Made by a program: the position numbers and the translations under genes. From NCBI GenBank assembly GCA_012034655.1, contig JAAUOZ010000034.1:1-38291 (forward strand): a DNA stretch of 38,291 nucleotides. The letters are read 5' to 3'. Of this stretch, positions 1 through 10,225 are shown one piece after another (positions within the stretch are counted from its first letter, which is position 1; each line of letters opens with the position of its first letter). The notes under the pieces are model-generated. The model worked only from the letters and a program-made list of their open reading frames with translations. It ran no database searches and had not been told where the DNA came from. This DNA is from Leptolyngbyaceae cyanobacterium CSU_1_3. Its GTDB lineage: Bacteria; Cyanobacteriota; Cyanobacteriia; Leptolyngbyales; Leptolyngbyaceae.

Positions 1-713
1 TGAGGCTGTTGAGCTACCAGGGTTTGAATTTGGTTTTTGAGGGGCAAAATTTCCTGATCTAATCGGAGCGCAGTCGCCTCGGCAGGGGAGGCGATCGGGC
101 TGGCTTGCTCTGTTTTATCCGATGAAGAAGCCCCAGCGGTGAAGTTGCTGGCGGGGTCCCAAATCGACAAAATTGTGCCCGCAATCACGCCGACACCCAC
201 TCCCAAAATCAGCAGGCGAGTGCCATATAGCAGGGCCGCCTCCGATCGCGTGGTCGGGCGGAAGGGTTTGGCAACGATCGGTCTGGGGCTGTTTTGGGAA
301 GAAAAGCGGGACGATCGGGATCTACGTCTTTGCTCAGGGCGATCTTTGGGCGCAGTCGCCGCTGGTTTGCGAAACCCAAAGAGAGAATTTTGTCTGCGGG
401 AGTCGCGATTTCTTCTACCCGCCGCGATCGAGCCGCTAACTCTGGGTTCGCTGGGCCTTGCTGTCCGATCGTTCAGGCTTCTTGCTCGGAGCGGGAGGGG
501 CGACTTTTGGGCGCGTGGAGACTCAGATGGGCGGGTTCGCTGCTGCAATCTCGCTGGCCGTGGCGGAGTCGATCGCCCCTCTCTTTTGACGGGTCGAGGT
601 TCAGGCGATCGTTCAAAGCGTCTCATAGCCGGATTAGCCGGATGTTGAGCAAATCTCTCCTCCGCAGAATTGCCCTCAAACGGCATATTTGAATCGCTGC
701 CAGATTCCCGCAT
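1..713 (-). CDS. Serine hydrolase (class A beta-lactamase-like), N-terminal part, cut by window edge
   Basis: An open frame runs on the minus strand from ATG at 713 to base 1 with no stop, about 237 codons, so the 3' part lies outside the window. A good ribosome site (AGGAG, 7 nt before the ATG) fixes the start. The first ~150 residues are Arg/Pro/Ser-rich and low complexity. A single membrane segment follows (TRLLILGVGVGVIAGTILSI), then a helical stretch ending near LKNQIQTLVAQQP. From memory this layout (basic disordered cytoplasmic tail, one transmembrane helix, then LxxQIxxLVAQ) matches cyanobacterial membrane-anchored serine hydrolases of the class A beta-lactamase superfamily, whose catalytic SxxK and later motifs would lie beyond the edge. 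The catalytic domain itself is not seen, so the enzyme call rests on the N-terminal pattern. Confidence 0.6.
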   Translation of the reverse strand, partial: MRESGSDSNMPFEGNSAEERFAQHPANPAMRRFERSPEPRPVKREGRSTPPRPARLQQRTRPSESPRAQKSPLPLRARSLNDRTARPSEPRVSGSIAAGRRNRDSRRQNSLFGFRKPAATAPKDRPEQRRRSRSSRFSSQNSPRPIVAKPFRPTTRSEAALLYGTRLLILGVGVGVIAGTILSIWDPASNFTAGASSSDKTEQASPIASPAEATALRLDQEILPLKNQIQTLVAQQP

Positions 714-840
714 GTAGTTTCTCCTATCTTGAGTCAAGCGATCGGCGTTTATAGGCTAGGAGTCAGGCTAAATCACCTTTTTGGGATGACTCCATGGGCA
801 GAAATTATTCTCGTTCTCCACTAGATGTAGGGATTCTACA

Positions 841-894
841 TTGAGTTGAGCAAATTGAGTTGAGCAAATTGAATTGAGCAAATTGAGTTGAGCC
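841..894. repeat. 14-bp tandem repeat, almost 4 copies
   Basis: The unit TTGAGTTGAGCAAA occurs at 841-854 and 855-868, with one change at 869-882, and as a partial unit at 883-894. It lies in the 246-base gap between the serine hydrolase start and the trmJ stop. It has no spacers of CRISPR type and no visible coding role. It resembles the short tandemly repeated sequences common in cyanobacterial intergenic DNA. Confidence 0.85.
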
Positions 895-959
895 TCTGAA
901 GCACCCCTACTGAGTATCTACTCTCAAGGCACGATCGTCAGTATCCCACAGGATTCTTT

Positions 960-1745
960 TTACCTTTTCAGCTTCAGCGCCCAATCAATTTGCCGCAAAA
1001 TTCCCCGCAGCATCGTCACTTCCGCTACCGAAGGATACGCCCGATTCAGCAGCCGTCTCAACTTCTCCATCCGACTCTGGGCCGTATGCGGATAGATAAA
1101 CCCAACCGTCAGCAAAAGCTCCTCTAGCTGCCGAAAATATGACTCGATCGCCTCCAAAGGCGCAGACGAGCCAACCACCCGCTGCGGCATTGGTTCAGAT
1201 TCGCTGTCTGCTTCCGTGCCCTGCTGACCCATCGCCTCAATCTGGTAAAGCTCATACTGGTAAAGCTCATAACTACAGATGGCCACCGCTTGAGCCAAAT
1301 TGAGCGATGTGTAAACCGGGCTAGAAGGAATGCAGACCAATCGCTGGGCATACTTCAGTTCTTCGTTGCTCAGGCCTCGATCCTCTGGCCCAAAAATCAA
1401 CGCCGACTCTACGCCATCTTCTCCCTGTAGCAGCCAAGGCAGGGCATTTCTGGGGTGCTCTAGCGGAGTCTGAGTCGATCGAGTTCGCACGGCAGTGGCG
1501 ATCGCTCGCTGGCATCCAACCAATGCTGCGGGCAAAGTTTGCACTATTTCGGCCGCAGCCAGCACGTCGCCTGCATGAACCGCCATTTGCCTCGCCTCGG
1601 CACAAAGCGGGTCGCAACCAGGATTGACCAACACCAGACGATGTAGCCCCATATTCTTGAGAATTCGAGCGATCGATCCCACATTCAGCGCCCCGGCTGG
1701 CTCCACCAGGACAATACGAACCTTAGAAAGAGCAGTTTCAGACAT
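960..1745 (-). CDS. trmJ: tRNA (cytidine/uridine-2'-O-)-methyltransferase TrmJ
   Basis: A SPOUT-fold (TrmH family) RNA methyltransferase of 261 residues. TrmJ enzymes 2'-O-methylate the wobble-adjacent anticodon-loop position 32 of tRNA with S-adenosylmethionine. The three family motifs are present in order: NVGSIARILKNMG near the N-terminus (motif 1), IFGPEDRGLSNEEL in the middle (motif 2), and IPSSPVYTSLNLAQAVAI (motif 3, the knotted cofactor site). The helical C-terminal extension typical of TrmJ follows. ATG at 1745 is preferred. An in-frame TTG at 1775 would add ten residues, but its only purine-rich site abuts the codon. An exact 15-bp tandem duplication at 1242-1271 inserts an extra YELYQ after motif 3, giving YELYQYELYQ. 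The neighbours are unrelated and on the same strand. Confidence 0.93.
   Translation of the reverse strand: MSETALSKVRIVLVEPAGALNVGSIARILKNMGLHRLVLVNPGCDPLCAEARQMAVHAGDVLAAAEIVQTLPAALVGCQRAIATAVRTRSTQTPLEHPRNALPWLLQGEDGVESALIFGPEDRGLSNEELKYAQRLVCIPSSPVYTSLNLAQAVAICSYELYQYELYQIEAMGQQGTEADSESEPMPQRVVGSSAPLEAIESYFRQLEELLLTVGFIYPHTAQSRMEKLRRLLNRAYPSVAEVTMLRGILRQIDWALKLKR
1242..1271. repeat. Exact 15-bp tandem duplication inside trmJ
   Basis: The unit CTGGTAAAGCTCATA is present twice back to back (1242-1256 and 1257-1271). Because the unit is a multiple of three, the frame is kept and the protein gains a second YELYQ. It is one of several perfect 12-15 bp tandem duplications in the window. Confidence 0.9.
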
Positions 1746-1850
1746 TTTGGGACGCAGAAAAATCGAAGCTGTCAACCCCTAGATTGTGTTGACATTTGAC
1801 AGAAGGTGACTACCGTTGGCAACCCAAACTGCCGACCAAACTGCCGAGGT

Positions 1851-2735
1851 CTATTGCTGTCTTTGAGGTTGAGACGGTCGCTCTGCCTGAGCCTGAACGA
1901 TCGTCGCCTGAATTCTCGGCACGGCAAAAAACTTTTGAGCGTCTGTCAACAGCTTATCGCCCCAGAGATTGTCTTTGAGGAATTTCAGATCACTATAACG
2001 ACTGTCGAGGCGAATGGCAGACTCACCCAAAGCCAGCGCTTTGTCGCGATCGCCCTTCTTATAAAGCCCGATCGCCGCTGCCAGTCTCGGCTCTGCCGCT
2101 TTAGGATCGAGGGATGCCGCCGCTTGCCAACGCCGCACCGCTTCTTCGTAGTCGCCCGATTCATACTTGATCAAGCCAATATTGTTGATGGCGGGCCAAT
2201 ATTGCTTATCTTGAGCCACCGCTTTTTCGTAGCTGGCGATCGCTTCTCCATTTTGGCGCTGCATTAAATAAGCGTTGCCCAAATCAAACAGCGCACCGGG
2301 CACATTTGGCTTTAGCTTTAGCCCTGCCTGGATGGACGCGATCGCATCTGCATACTTTGTCTGCTGGAAGTAAGCCGTCCCCAACGCAAACAAAATATTC
2401 GCATTGCGCGGGTCAAGAGACTGAGCACGCTTGAGCGAATTGATACCATCATCTAGCTGATTGGTCTGAAGATATAGCCCACCCAAAACCGCCCAAGCTT
2501 CAGAAATTTGCGGAGCAAGTTGAGTCGCCAATCGTGCCCTCGACAACGCCAACTCTGGCTGTTGAAACTGAGCCAGTTGCATCGCCTCCTGGATCAGACC
2601 CAATGCCCTGCTGCTCCATTTTTTGGAGTCAAGCTGCACCACATGGGGCACGAGGGCTTGCCCATGGGCAGGTTGAGTTGCAGACCACAGGCCAAAAATT
2701 GTCAGCGCAGAGAGAAAAAGAATGCGTTTGGGCAC
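1851..2735 (-). CDS. Exported tetratricopeptide repeat protein
   Basis: A 294-residue protein starting at GTG 2735 with a TAAGG site about 8 nt upstream. A Sec-type signal peptide occupies residues 1-26 (KR, hydrophobic core ILFLSALTIFGLW, then AHGQA). The rest is TPR repeats, recognisable by A-x-ALGG-YLQ, LFALGTAYFQQTKYADAI, LFDLGNAYLMQRQNGEAI, NNIGLIKYESGDYEEAV and IGLYKKGDRDKAL, from about residue 45 to 240. A Gln-rich tail closes it. TPR domains are protein-binding scaffolds; the partner cannot be told from sequence. It is transcribed divergently from thyX across a 182-base gap that must hold both promoters. Confidence 0.85.
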   Translation of the reverse strand: MPKRILFLSALTIFGLWSATQPAHGQALVPHVVQLDSKKWSSRALGLIQEAMQLAQFQQPELALSRARLATQLAPQISEAWAVLGGLYLQTNQLDDGINSLKRAQSLDPRNANILFALGTAYFQQTKYADAIASIQAGLKLKPNVPGALFDLGNAYLMQRQNGEAIASYEKAVAQDKQYWPAINNIGLIKYESGDYEEAVRRWQAAASLDPKAAEPRLAAAIGLYKKGDRDKALALGESAIRLDSRYSDLKFLKDNLWGDKLLTDAQKFFAVPRIQATIVQAQAERPSQPQRQQ

Positions 2736-2917
2736 GGGTACAGCCTTACCAGAAACGATCGAGGGGTTCGTCAGCTAGCTTAATCGATCTTGCTGAATTT
2801 CGGGACAAAAATTAATCGAAACCGAATCGAAAATTAACCGATCGAACGGGCTAATTTGGCCCGATCAGCGCTAGTCTATGAACCTTAAAACTTCTCTCTA
2901 GCTGCCCTGCACCTCCT

Positions 2918-3640
2918 ATGGATCGTTTCACCGTCGAAGTCATCTCTCAAACGCCCAACCCGCAGCAAACCATCTATGCCGCGATGCACCAAGATTATGC
3001 AGAAGGCTTTGTCTGGGATGAGCGCGATCGCTTTCCCGATGAAGCTAAATGTGGCGAGGTGATCGTCAAGCAACTTCTGGCAGGCAACCGGGGGCACTAT
3101 GGCCCACTCGAACATCCACAAATCGTTCTCAACTGTGGCTGGTTTCCCCACAGCACGATGCAGCAAATTCGGACTCATCGGGTAGGAATTTCCTTCGATG
3201 TCCAATCTTTTAGATACACCGGGCAGCGCATCATTGACGTAGTAGAGGGCAAGCGAGACGTTGAGGAAGTGTTCTATCTGCGTCCGTTGGGTTTCTACAG
3301 CGATCGCCAAGGCAAAAAATATGAATACACCCAGGATGTTCGCCAAGAAGATATCGCCTGGTGTCTCGCGGCCTGTCGGCGCTACCAAGAACGGATTGAC
3401 CAAGGGTTTTCTGAAGAACATGCCAGAGGGTTGATTCCCTTCGATGTGCGTCAGCATTGGGTGATGTCGGCAAATGTGCGATCGATGATGCACCTCGTCG
3501 ATCTGCGCTGGAAGGCAGATGCCCAACTCGAAGCTCAAAAGCTCTGCGAGTGTCTGTGGCAGCCTTTCCAAGTGTGGGTTCCTCAAATTGCCGACTGGTA
3601 CGAATCAAATCGTCTCAAGAAAGCGCGGCTCGCGCCTTAA
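2918..3640 (+). CDS. thyX: FAD-dependent thymidylate synthase ThyX
   Basis: Flavin-dependent thymidylate synthase: converts dUMP to dTMP using methylene-tetrahydrofolate, NADPH and FAD, and replaces ThyA in many cyanobacteria. The protein has 240 residues. The ThyX signature region is at residues 85-104, R-T-H-R-V-G-I-S-F-D-V-Q-S-F-R-Y, followed by TGQR. Spacing between THR and S-x-R-Y is eight residues, one more than the textbook RHR-x7-S-x-R-Y. LEHP at 65-68 and the C-terminal R-x-MMHLVDLR region (FAD/dUMP binding) also fit. No Shine-Dalgarno sequence precedes the ATG; the bases just upstream are the pyrimidine-rich CACCTCCT. It stands alone, divergent from the TPR gene. FolD, which makes the same folate donor, is encoded elsewhere in the window. 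Confidence 0.96.
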   Translation: MDRFTVEVISQTPNPQQTIYAAMHQDYAEGFVWDERDRFPDEAKCGEVIVKQLLAGNRGHYGPLEHPQIVLNCGWFPHSTMQQIRTHRVGISFDVQSFRYTGQRIIDVVEGKRDVEEVFYLRPLGFYSDRQGKKYEYTQDVRQEDIAWCLAACRRYQERIDQGFSEEHARGLIPFDVRQHWVMSANVRSMMHLVDLRWKADAQLEAQKLCECLWQPFQVWVPQIADWYESNRLKKARLAP

Positions 3641-3879
3641 ATTTTGCGCCTTAACTTTATGTGGCAGAAAATTTCTTGATGTCATCTTTACACCAGTACG
3701 GAACTCGTCATATTTCTAACAGGTCGTGGGAGAAAAGAACGGGCAACTGCTGACCTACAGATTCACTCTAGAGGTTAGTAGAGGCTAGCTTCACAGTGTT
3801 TGCTCAGGTTCGATTAAACGTAAATTTGGGCACATCTAACCTGAAAACACTGAAGTAACCATTCACTCACACTAACTTT

Positions 3880-5367
<1,488 letters not shown>

Positions 5368-5422
5368 GGCGATCGCCCCCCTGGACAGAAGAAACGCTAA
5401 CTGAGGACAAGTTTGAGTCGTG

Positions 5423-5452
5423 AAAGCTCCACAAACAGAACGTGGAGCTTTT
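5423..5452 (+). terminator. Rho-independent-type terminator after the poly-Asp protein gene
   Basis: A perfect 10-bp stem AAAGCTCCAC (5423-5432) / GTGGAGCTTT (5442-5451) with a 9-nt loop and a short T run. It lies 56 bases past the stop codon and separates this gene from exbB. Confidence 0.75.
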
Positions 5453-5582
5453 GAAGTATTAAGGGACCAGAAAAGTCTGTCTCAAGCATCAATGAAGTCT
5501 CTAGAATTAAAATGCCTCAGAATTGTGAGAGGCTATAAGCTCACCATCTGGTGTGAGGCATGACTGGAGCAAAAAGAGAACG

Positions 5583-6236
5583 ATGAACATCGTAGAATTA
5601 TTTCAAAAGGGCGGCGTGACGATGTTTCCGCTGCTGCTGCTTTCGGTTTTGGCATTGAGTGCCATTATTGAGCGATCGTGGTTTTGGTTCAACGTGCTCA
5701 ACAAAGAAAAAGAGACGGTGAACCGCATCCTGGATGCATCTCGCAAAGATTGGGGCATGGCCACCGAAATTGCACGACAGGCCTACGACCAACCGATCGC
5801 TCGCTTTCTCTATGCCCCACTACGGCTGCAAGATCCCGATCCAGAATTATTTCGCCTATCCTTGGAGTCGTCGGCGGATGACGAAATTGTCTCTATGCGT
5901 CGAGGCGACAAAATTCTTGAAGCCGTGATCGCCCTTGCACCGTTGCTCGGTCTGCTAGGAACGGTGCTGGGCTTGATCACTTCCCTGGGGTCAATCCGAA
6001 TTGGCGATATTGGCACAGCCTCCACCGCCGGAGTCACCACAGGAATTGGCGAAGCGCTGATCAGTACAGCAACAGGTCTGATCGTGGCGATTTTTGCGGC
6101 TGCCTTCTATCGATCGTTCCAGGCGCTCACCTTCAATCAAGCAAAGGTTTTTCGACGGACTGGCAACGACCTAGAAATACTTTATCGCCAGAAGTGGCAA
6201 CAGGGGAGGGGCGAAAGGATGAGGGATGAAGAATGA
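5583..6236 (+). CDS. exbB: ExbB/TolQ/MotA-family proton-channel protein (first copy)
   Basis: Inner-membrane proton-channel subunit that, with ExbD, energises TonB-type transport or a similar envelope process. The 217-residue protein has an N-terminal membrane helix ([20 protein letters not shown]), a cytoplasmic loop, and the conserved pair of helices [22 protein letters not shown] and [22 protein letters not shown], including the hallmark A[11 protein letters not shown] and EAL-xTATGL motifs. ATG 5583 (MNIVELF) is preferred over an upstream in-frame GTG at 5553 because family members begin just before the first helix. It is followed by a broken exbD 196 bases downstream. The last codons ([11 protein letters not shown]) run into a purine-rich tract and may be a repeat-derived extension. 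No tonB or receptor gene is in the window. Confidence 0.92.
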   Translation: MNIVELFQKGGVTMFPLLLLSVLALSAIIERSWFWFNVLNKEKETVNRILDASRKDWGMATEIARQAYDQPIARFLYAPLRLQDPDPELFRLSLESSADDEIVSMRRGDKILEAVIALAPLLGLLGTVLGLITSLGSIRIGDIGTASTAGVTTGIGEALISTATGLIVAIFAAAFYRSFQALTFNQAKVFRRTGNDLEILYRQKWQQGRGERMRDEE

Positions 6237-6240
6237 AGGA

Positions 6241-6432
6241 GGAGGGAGGAGGAGGAATGGGTGTCGATCGTGCTGAGAATTGTGACGCATAAGAAACACC
6301 CAGCCTTCCCAAAAAAAGGAACCTCCAAAGTTCAAGTATCTAAACCATGCTGAAACATGACTCATCCCTCTCACTTGGCTAACCCCCAATCCCCAAATCC
6401 TAACCACCCTCATCTCTATCCCTCCTCCCTCC
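6241..6432 (+). promoter_or_regulatory. Exact 12-bp inverted repeat abutting the exbD start codon
   Basis: GGAGGGAGGAGG at 6241-6252, just after the exbB stop, is the exact reverse complement of CCTCCTCCCTCC at 6421-6432, which ends directly at the exbD ATG (6433). In an exbB-exbD transcript the two tracts could pair and enclose ~168 nt. There is no Shine-Dalgarno sequence for exbD; the pyrimidine tract occupies its place. Whether this regulates translation or is only repeat-derived purine/pyrimidine sequence is unknown. Confidence 0.5.
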
Positions 6433-7077
6433 ATGAAACTCAATCTAGATTCCACTGACGAGGCGCAAATCCAGATCATTCCACTGATTGATGTGATTTT
6501 CTGCATCCTGACGTTTTTTTATTCTGGCGGCCTTACAACTGACTCGTCAGCAAGGAATTAACGTCGATTTGCCCAAAGCCAATACAGGGACGGTGCAGAC
6601 GCAAGCCTCACTCATGGTTTATATCGACCCCGCCGGCAGATTTATGTCGATAAGCAACTGATCGATCGCGCCCAACTGTTTCAGATTGTGCAAAATTATC
6701 ACCAGCAGCAACCCGACGGATTGTTGATACTCAGCGCCTCTCAGACCGCCCTTTACAACGATGTGATTCAGGTGTTAGATATTTTGCGAACAGTAGGTGG
6801 CGATCGTGCGGCTCTCTCAACCGCCCCACCCAGCAATCAGCCTTCTCCGACACCGGGGCTGGCTCCGACACCCACGCCCTTCGTCACCCCAGGGCTAAAT
6901 GCTCCTCCCGGAGGCACGGATTTGTTTGGCAACCCGATCGCTCCCACTCCCGGAGGTCTCCAGACCACTCCAGCACCTGTGCCGACGGGGCAATCTCCCC
7001 TGTCTCCTGCCCAAGAAACTGTACCAACCACCGCTCCGTCGCCACCGCAACAGGAGCCGCAACAGGAGCCGCAATAG
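6433..7077 (+). CDS. exbD: ExbD/TolR-family protein (first copy), disrupted by two frameshifts
   Basis: The partner of the upstream exbB. The ATG frame encodes MKLNLDS...IIPLIDVIFCILTFF, the usual ExbD start with the proton-pathway Asp in PLIDVIF. It breaks in a run of seven T (6514-6520), where six would keep the frame, and stops at 6559. The expected continuation ILAALQLTRQQGINVDLPKA reads in the next frame. At 6635-6639 (GGCAG where GGCCAG is expected) the frame returns to the first one and continues IYVDKQLIDRAQLFQ..., ending in a long Pro/Thr/Gln-rich tail at 7077. One +1 and one -1 change thus restore the full protein. Both being sequence errors is as likely as a pseudogene. An intact exbD paralogue lies at 25758-26159. 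The Pro-rich tail of about 85 residues is absent from that paralogue. Confidence 0.8.
7045..7068. repeat. Exact 12-bp tandem duplication at the exbD 3' end
   Basis: CCGCAACAGGAG is present twice (7045-7056, 7057-7068) just before the stop codon and duplicates the peptide PQQE. Confidence 0.85.
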
Positions 7078-7081
7078 AAAA

Positions 7082-7121
7082 GGGACGATCGGCTCCCAAC
7101 TTTAGTCGGGTCGATCGTCCC
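7082..7121. terminator. Hairpin between convergent exbD and speY, probable bidirectional terminator
   Basis: Stem GGGACGATCG (7082-7091) / CGATCGTCCC (7112-7121), 10 bp and perfect, with a 20-nt loop that can itself pair in part. It starts five bases after the exbD stop and 64 bases from the end of the convergent minus-strand gene. There is no long T run, so strength is uncertain. Confidence 0.55.
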
Positions 7122-7184
7122 TTCAGAACTGATGAATGGTTTTAACACGAAGTCAGTCCAGTTTGGTTTGAGGCAGGTTCAAAA

Positions 7185-8384
7185 CTAGTGGCGACCGCTC
7201 CCAATCGGCGTACCACACGGATAGGTTGCCGCAGGCTGACGCACCGGAGGAACGACAGAAATCGGTTCTGTAACCGGGTGAGCGGGCAGAAGTTTTGCCG
7301 CTTCATAGTCTGCCTTGAGCTTCGACAGCATTTGATCGCGGCGATCGTACAACCGCTTGAGGGGGCGAGGCGCACACTGGTTGATCACATACGCCGTGAG
7401 AATAGGCAGGGCGATCGTGCTGTCGGTGTAGCAAACCACCGTATTCGGCAACTCATCGGGATCGACCTTTCCCCAACTCACCGCTTCGTTGGGCGTTGCC
7501 CCCGACAATCCACCCGTATCAGGACGCGCATCAGTGACTTGAATGAAGTAGTCATGTCCGCGCTCTTCCAGTCCTAAGACTTCGTGCAGTTGGGGTTGGG
7601 TTTGCAGCAGAAAGTTTTTGGGGCTGCCACCGCCAATAATCAGGGCTGCACTTTTGCCTTCAACCCCAGAGGCTCCAGATTCACGGGCAGAATAGGCGAT
7701 CGCGGCGGTTTCGTTCACATCCAGCATCGGGTCGATGACTAGGGCAGAGCCTTCGAGGGCCATGGCAGCAATGTTCATGCCGATCGAGCTATCTCCAGGC
7801 GAAGACGTATAAACAGGAACTCCGCATTCGTAGGCAGTGGCCAGCAGAGAAGAATTTTTTACGCCTAGCTGCTGCTCAACTTCATAAACGTATTTGCCCA
7901 GCAAGTGGTGGAACTCAGCCGTACCCATCCGCTTTTGAAAGGGTTCAGCCTTCAGAATTTGTCGGATGAAGGCATCGGTTCCAAGCAGCACGTCATAGTC
8001 AAAAACGATGTCGTAGATGCGGATGCGACCTTCTTGACGCAGCTTGATATCATCCACAAACGGATTGCTGGCGTAGAGATCTAGCCCCAACCCATAGTGC
8101 AGATCGTGATAAAGATTGGCTCCTGTACTAATAATCCAGTCAATGAACCCACTTCGCATCAAGGGAGCAAGCACCGACGTTCCTAGACCTGCCGGAGTCA
8201 TAGCTCCTGACAAACTGAGTCCGACGGTCACACCTTCCTGCATGACTTCACGGGTGAGCAGATGGCAAATTTCCCGCAGACGAGCCGAATTGTATGCCGT
8301 AAAGTAGCCATCAATCAGGTCTACAACGCTGATTTCAGCAGGCATGGGGGAGGGTGCAATTTTGCGACTGAGAAGTTTGGACAT
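7185..8384 (-). CDS. speY: Deoxyhypusine synthase-like protein, probable homospermidine synthase
   Basis: A 399-residue member of the deoxyhypusine synthase family. Bacteria lack eIF5A hypusination; in cyanobacteria the homologue (SpeY) makes homospermidine from putrescine or spermidine with NAD. Motifs seen: [20 protein letters not shown] (cofactor region), [32 protein letters not shown], and GGGSPKNF, where the Lys corresponds to the catalytic lysine of the GGG-x-x-K-H motif of the eukaryotic enzyme. The Thr/Asp region [12 protein letters not shown]-like ([25 protein letters not shown]) is also present. ATG 8384 has GGAG 7 nt upstream. The Pro-rich tail after residue ~370 is probably unstructured. 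It is a single gene convergent with exbD. No other polyamine gene is nearby. Confidence 0.88.
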   Translation of the reverse strand: MSKLLSRKIAPSPMPAEISVVDLIDGYFTAYNSARLREICHLLTREVMQEGVTVGLSLSGAMTPAGLGTSVLAPLMRSGFIDWIISTGANLYHDLHYGLGLDLYASNPFVDDIKLRQEGRIRIYDIVFDYDVLLGTDAFIRQILKAEPFQKRMGTAEFHHLLGKYVYEVEQQLGVKNSSLLATAYECGVPVYTSSPGDSSIGMNIAAMALEGSALVIDPMLDVNETAAIAYSARESGASGVEGKSAALIIGGGSPKNFLLQTQPQLHEVLGLEERGHDYFIQVTDARPDTGGLSGATPNEAVSWGKVDPDELPNTVVCYTDSTIALPILTAYVINQCAPRPLKRLYDRRDQMLSKLKADYEAAKLLPAHPVTEPISVVPPVRQPAATYPCGTPIGSGRH

Positions 8385-9263
8385 TTTCTTACTCCAGAAA
8401 GGATCAAACGCATAAAGTGAGGGCTAGGCGATAAACAACCGTCCACAGCGAACTGGATTGCAGCTTTAAGCTTGGCTAAATTTCTAGTAAGGCGAAGCAA
8501 AAGTTCGGCGCAGCTATAGAGCAGGTAAACTCCCTGCTTGCAGTCAAGGCAACTGCGCTACAGAGTGGCGATCGAACTTTACGCTACGGTCAACCAGAAA
8601 AAATTTGGCACTGGCGCTTGGCTGCGGCTAGGGCAGAAAAATCTGAAGGAATTTTTGGCAACTTCAGGCAGAAGTACACTGCTCCACACGAGGCAGCCAT
8701 TCTTGCAAACGAGCCATAAATGGGCACTTCTCATGGGGAAGCCGCAACCTAGCAAGAGTACTGCCAAGCAGACTTCTACACCCGAATATGGGGGCTTTTG
8801 TGGTGACGCACTTTCGGGGCTAAAGTGGAACCACATCGACTACGAATTTGAGAAATTCTCCTAAAAGAGAAGTTGACCGATCCAGTTCGCGGGAGTGTCG
8901 AGAGTAGTGACTTGCCGACAGGCGATCGCGAACCTTGAGTTACAGATCGGTCAGTTCATACTGGGGGCTTCACAGCGATCGACCAGCGAGAGGGCAGGGT
9001 CGCACTGTCTTTTGCGTTTTAGCTTCATATCCAGATACCATAGGGGTCGCCAAGGGTATCCAGTAAAAGAGAAAAGTTTCAATGCTTTTTATGCAACCTT
9101 GTTTAAGCACGGACGATTTCATACTATCACTCCTCTCTCAAATATCACTCATCCAAAATACGGAGATTTGTCGATCGCTTGCGAGTCGATGCCATTTTCT
9201 GAATAAGCTGATGAGCGATCGCTGATAATTTTTCGATTTTGTTCCTTACAAAAAATCACCACC
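8385..9263. other. Gene-poor stretch between speY and cobO
   Basis: About 880 bases with no gene I can support. Two small open frames (8538-8864 and 8895-9206, plus) have no ribosome site, no recognisable family and poor composition. I see no tRNA, no cobalamin-riboswitch consensus ahead of cobO, and no inverted terminal repeats. It may contain decayed coding sequence or an unrecognised RNA. Confidence 0.5.
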
Positions 9264-9915
9264 ATGACCCTCGACCCACACTCCGAATCTACCGCTCCTG
9301 AAAATCTCACTTCTGATCTCACCTCAGAAAAACACCGTCAGAAAATGCAGCGCCGCAAAGAGGTGCAAGATCAGCGCATGGCTACTATGACGGCCGAAAA
9401 AGGGCTGATCATCGTCAACACGGGCAATGGCAAAGGCAAAACCACGGCAGCTTTGGGGATGGTGCTGCGATCGCTGGGTCACGGCTACAAAGTGGCGATC
9501 GTGCAGTTTATCAAAGGAGCATGGGAACCCGCAGAAAAGGCTGCCTTTGCGCCCTGGGGCGATCAGATTCAGTTTCATGCCCTGGGAGAAGGCTTTACAT
9601 GGGAGACACAGGATCGCGATCGCGATATTCTCAAGGCGATCGCGCCTGGGAAATGGCACTGTCATTTATTCGCAATCCCGAATTTCGATTGGTGCTGCTC
9701 GACGAAATCAACATTGCCCTCAAGCTGGGCTATCTAGAAGTTGAAACAGTATTGGCAGGTTTAGAGCAGAAGCCTGCCGAAACTCATGTGATTCTCACGG
9801 GCCGAGGGCCCCAACGGCTCTCGTCGATCGGGCTGACTTAGTGACAGAAATGACCCTCGTGAAGCATCCATTTAGGGAGCAAGGGATCAAAGCTCAGCCT
9901 GGCATCGAATTTTAA
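9264..9915 (+). CDS. cobO: Cob(I)alamin adenosyltransferase, CobO/BtuR family, two frameshifts
   Basis: ATP:corrinoid adenosyltransferase, which adds the adenosyl group in B12 synthesis or salvage. The frame from ATG 9264 shows [20 protein letters not shown], the P-loop NTPase motif of CobO/BtuR, and [10 protein letters not shown]. At 9643-9645 (GCGATCGCGCC where GCGATCGCGGCC is expected) one base is missing, and the next frame gives [31 protein letters not shown], the canonical Walker B region. At 9806-9808 (GGGCCCC for GGGGCCCC) a second base is missing, and the last frame gives [13 protein letters not shown]...IKAQPGIEF, the typical C-terminus, stopping at 9915. Corrected length is 217 residues, normal for the family. 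Both breaks lie at GGCC sequences. Sequence error is the more likely explanation. Confidence 0.88.
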
Positions 9916-10225
9916 AGCCGCTCAAAGCTGTCTATTGAGGCACTGTTGAAGAGTTAACTGCCCATTTTGGCAGGCTTTTTGGAGCTTGCGATCGTTTATA
10001 GACTTCCGTATTAACGCTGGCGCACCTCTGAGCTTAGTTGTATAAAGTTTGACTCACGACTTTATTGATTTTTGATAAAGAGAAAACTCAGGCGTTGACT
10101 TGAGAATTTCTGTGAAATCCTGACGCAACTTTGCTTTCAAGAAGGCGCGATCGGGGAATACTACGGCTCAGAGTCAGTAGAAAGTTGTCATCTGTCTACC
10201 CAACGTACAGTCATAGAGTATTGCC
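9916..10225. other. Intergenic region before the FG-GAP protein gene
   Basis: A 310-base gap. It holds the cobO terminator at its start and, presumably, the promoter of the downstream gene. No RNA gene or repeat is evident. Confidence 0.5.
9958..9980 (+). terminator. Probable terminator of cobO
   Basis: CTGCC (9958-9962) pairs with GGCAG (9969-9973) around a 6-nt loop and is followed by GCTTTTT. The stem is short. It lies 43 bases after the corrected cobO stop. Confidence 0.55.

Noticed and set aside
139-692. Overlapping plus-strand open frames at the left end
   Set aside because: They are antisense shadows of the minus-strand serine hydrolase frame, which has a ribosome site, a transmembrane helix and no stop to the window edge.
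841-894. CRISPR array
   Set aside because: The repeats are directly adjacent with no unique spacers. The same holds for every other tandem repeat in the window.
3790-3830. tRNA-like GGTTCGATTAA near 3807
   Set aside because: No flanking T-stem, acceptor or anticodon arms pair, so it is not a tRNA. No tRNA was found anywhere in the window.
6511-6661. Programmed ribosomal frameshifting in exbD
   Set aside because: Two separate shifts of opposite sign would be needed, the second at a non-slippery GGCAG. Sequence error or pseudogene is simpler, and many other genes here show similar breaks.
8538-9206. Two small plus-strand open frames (108 and 103 residues) between speY and cobO
   Set aside because: No ribosome site, no family resemblance and unusual composition. 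Treated as non-coding or decayed DNA.
9000-9263. Cobalamin riboswitch upstream of cobO
   Set aside because: None of the conserved B12-box or GCCACTG-type elements could be found in the leader.
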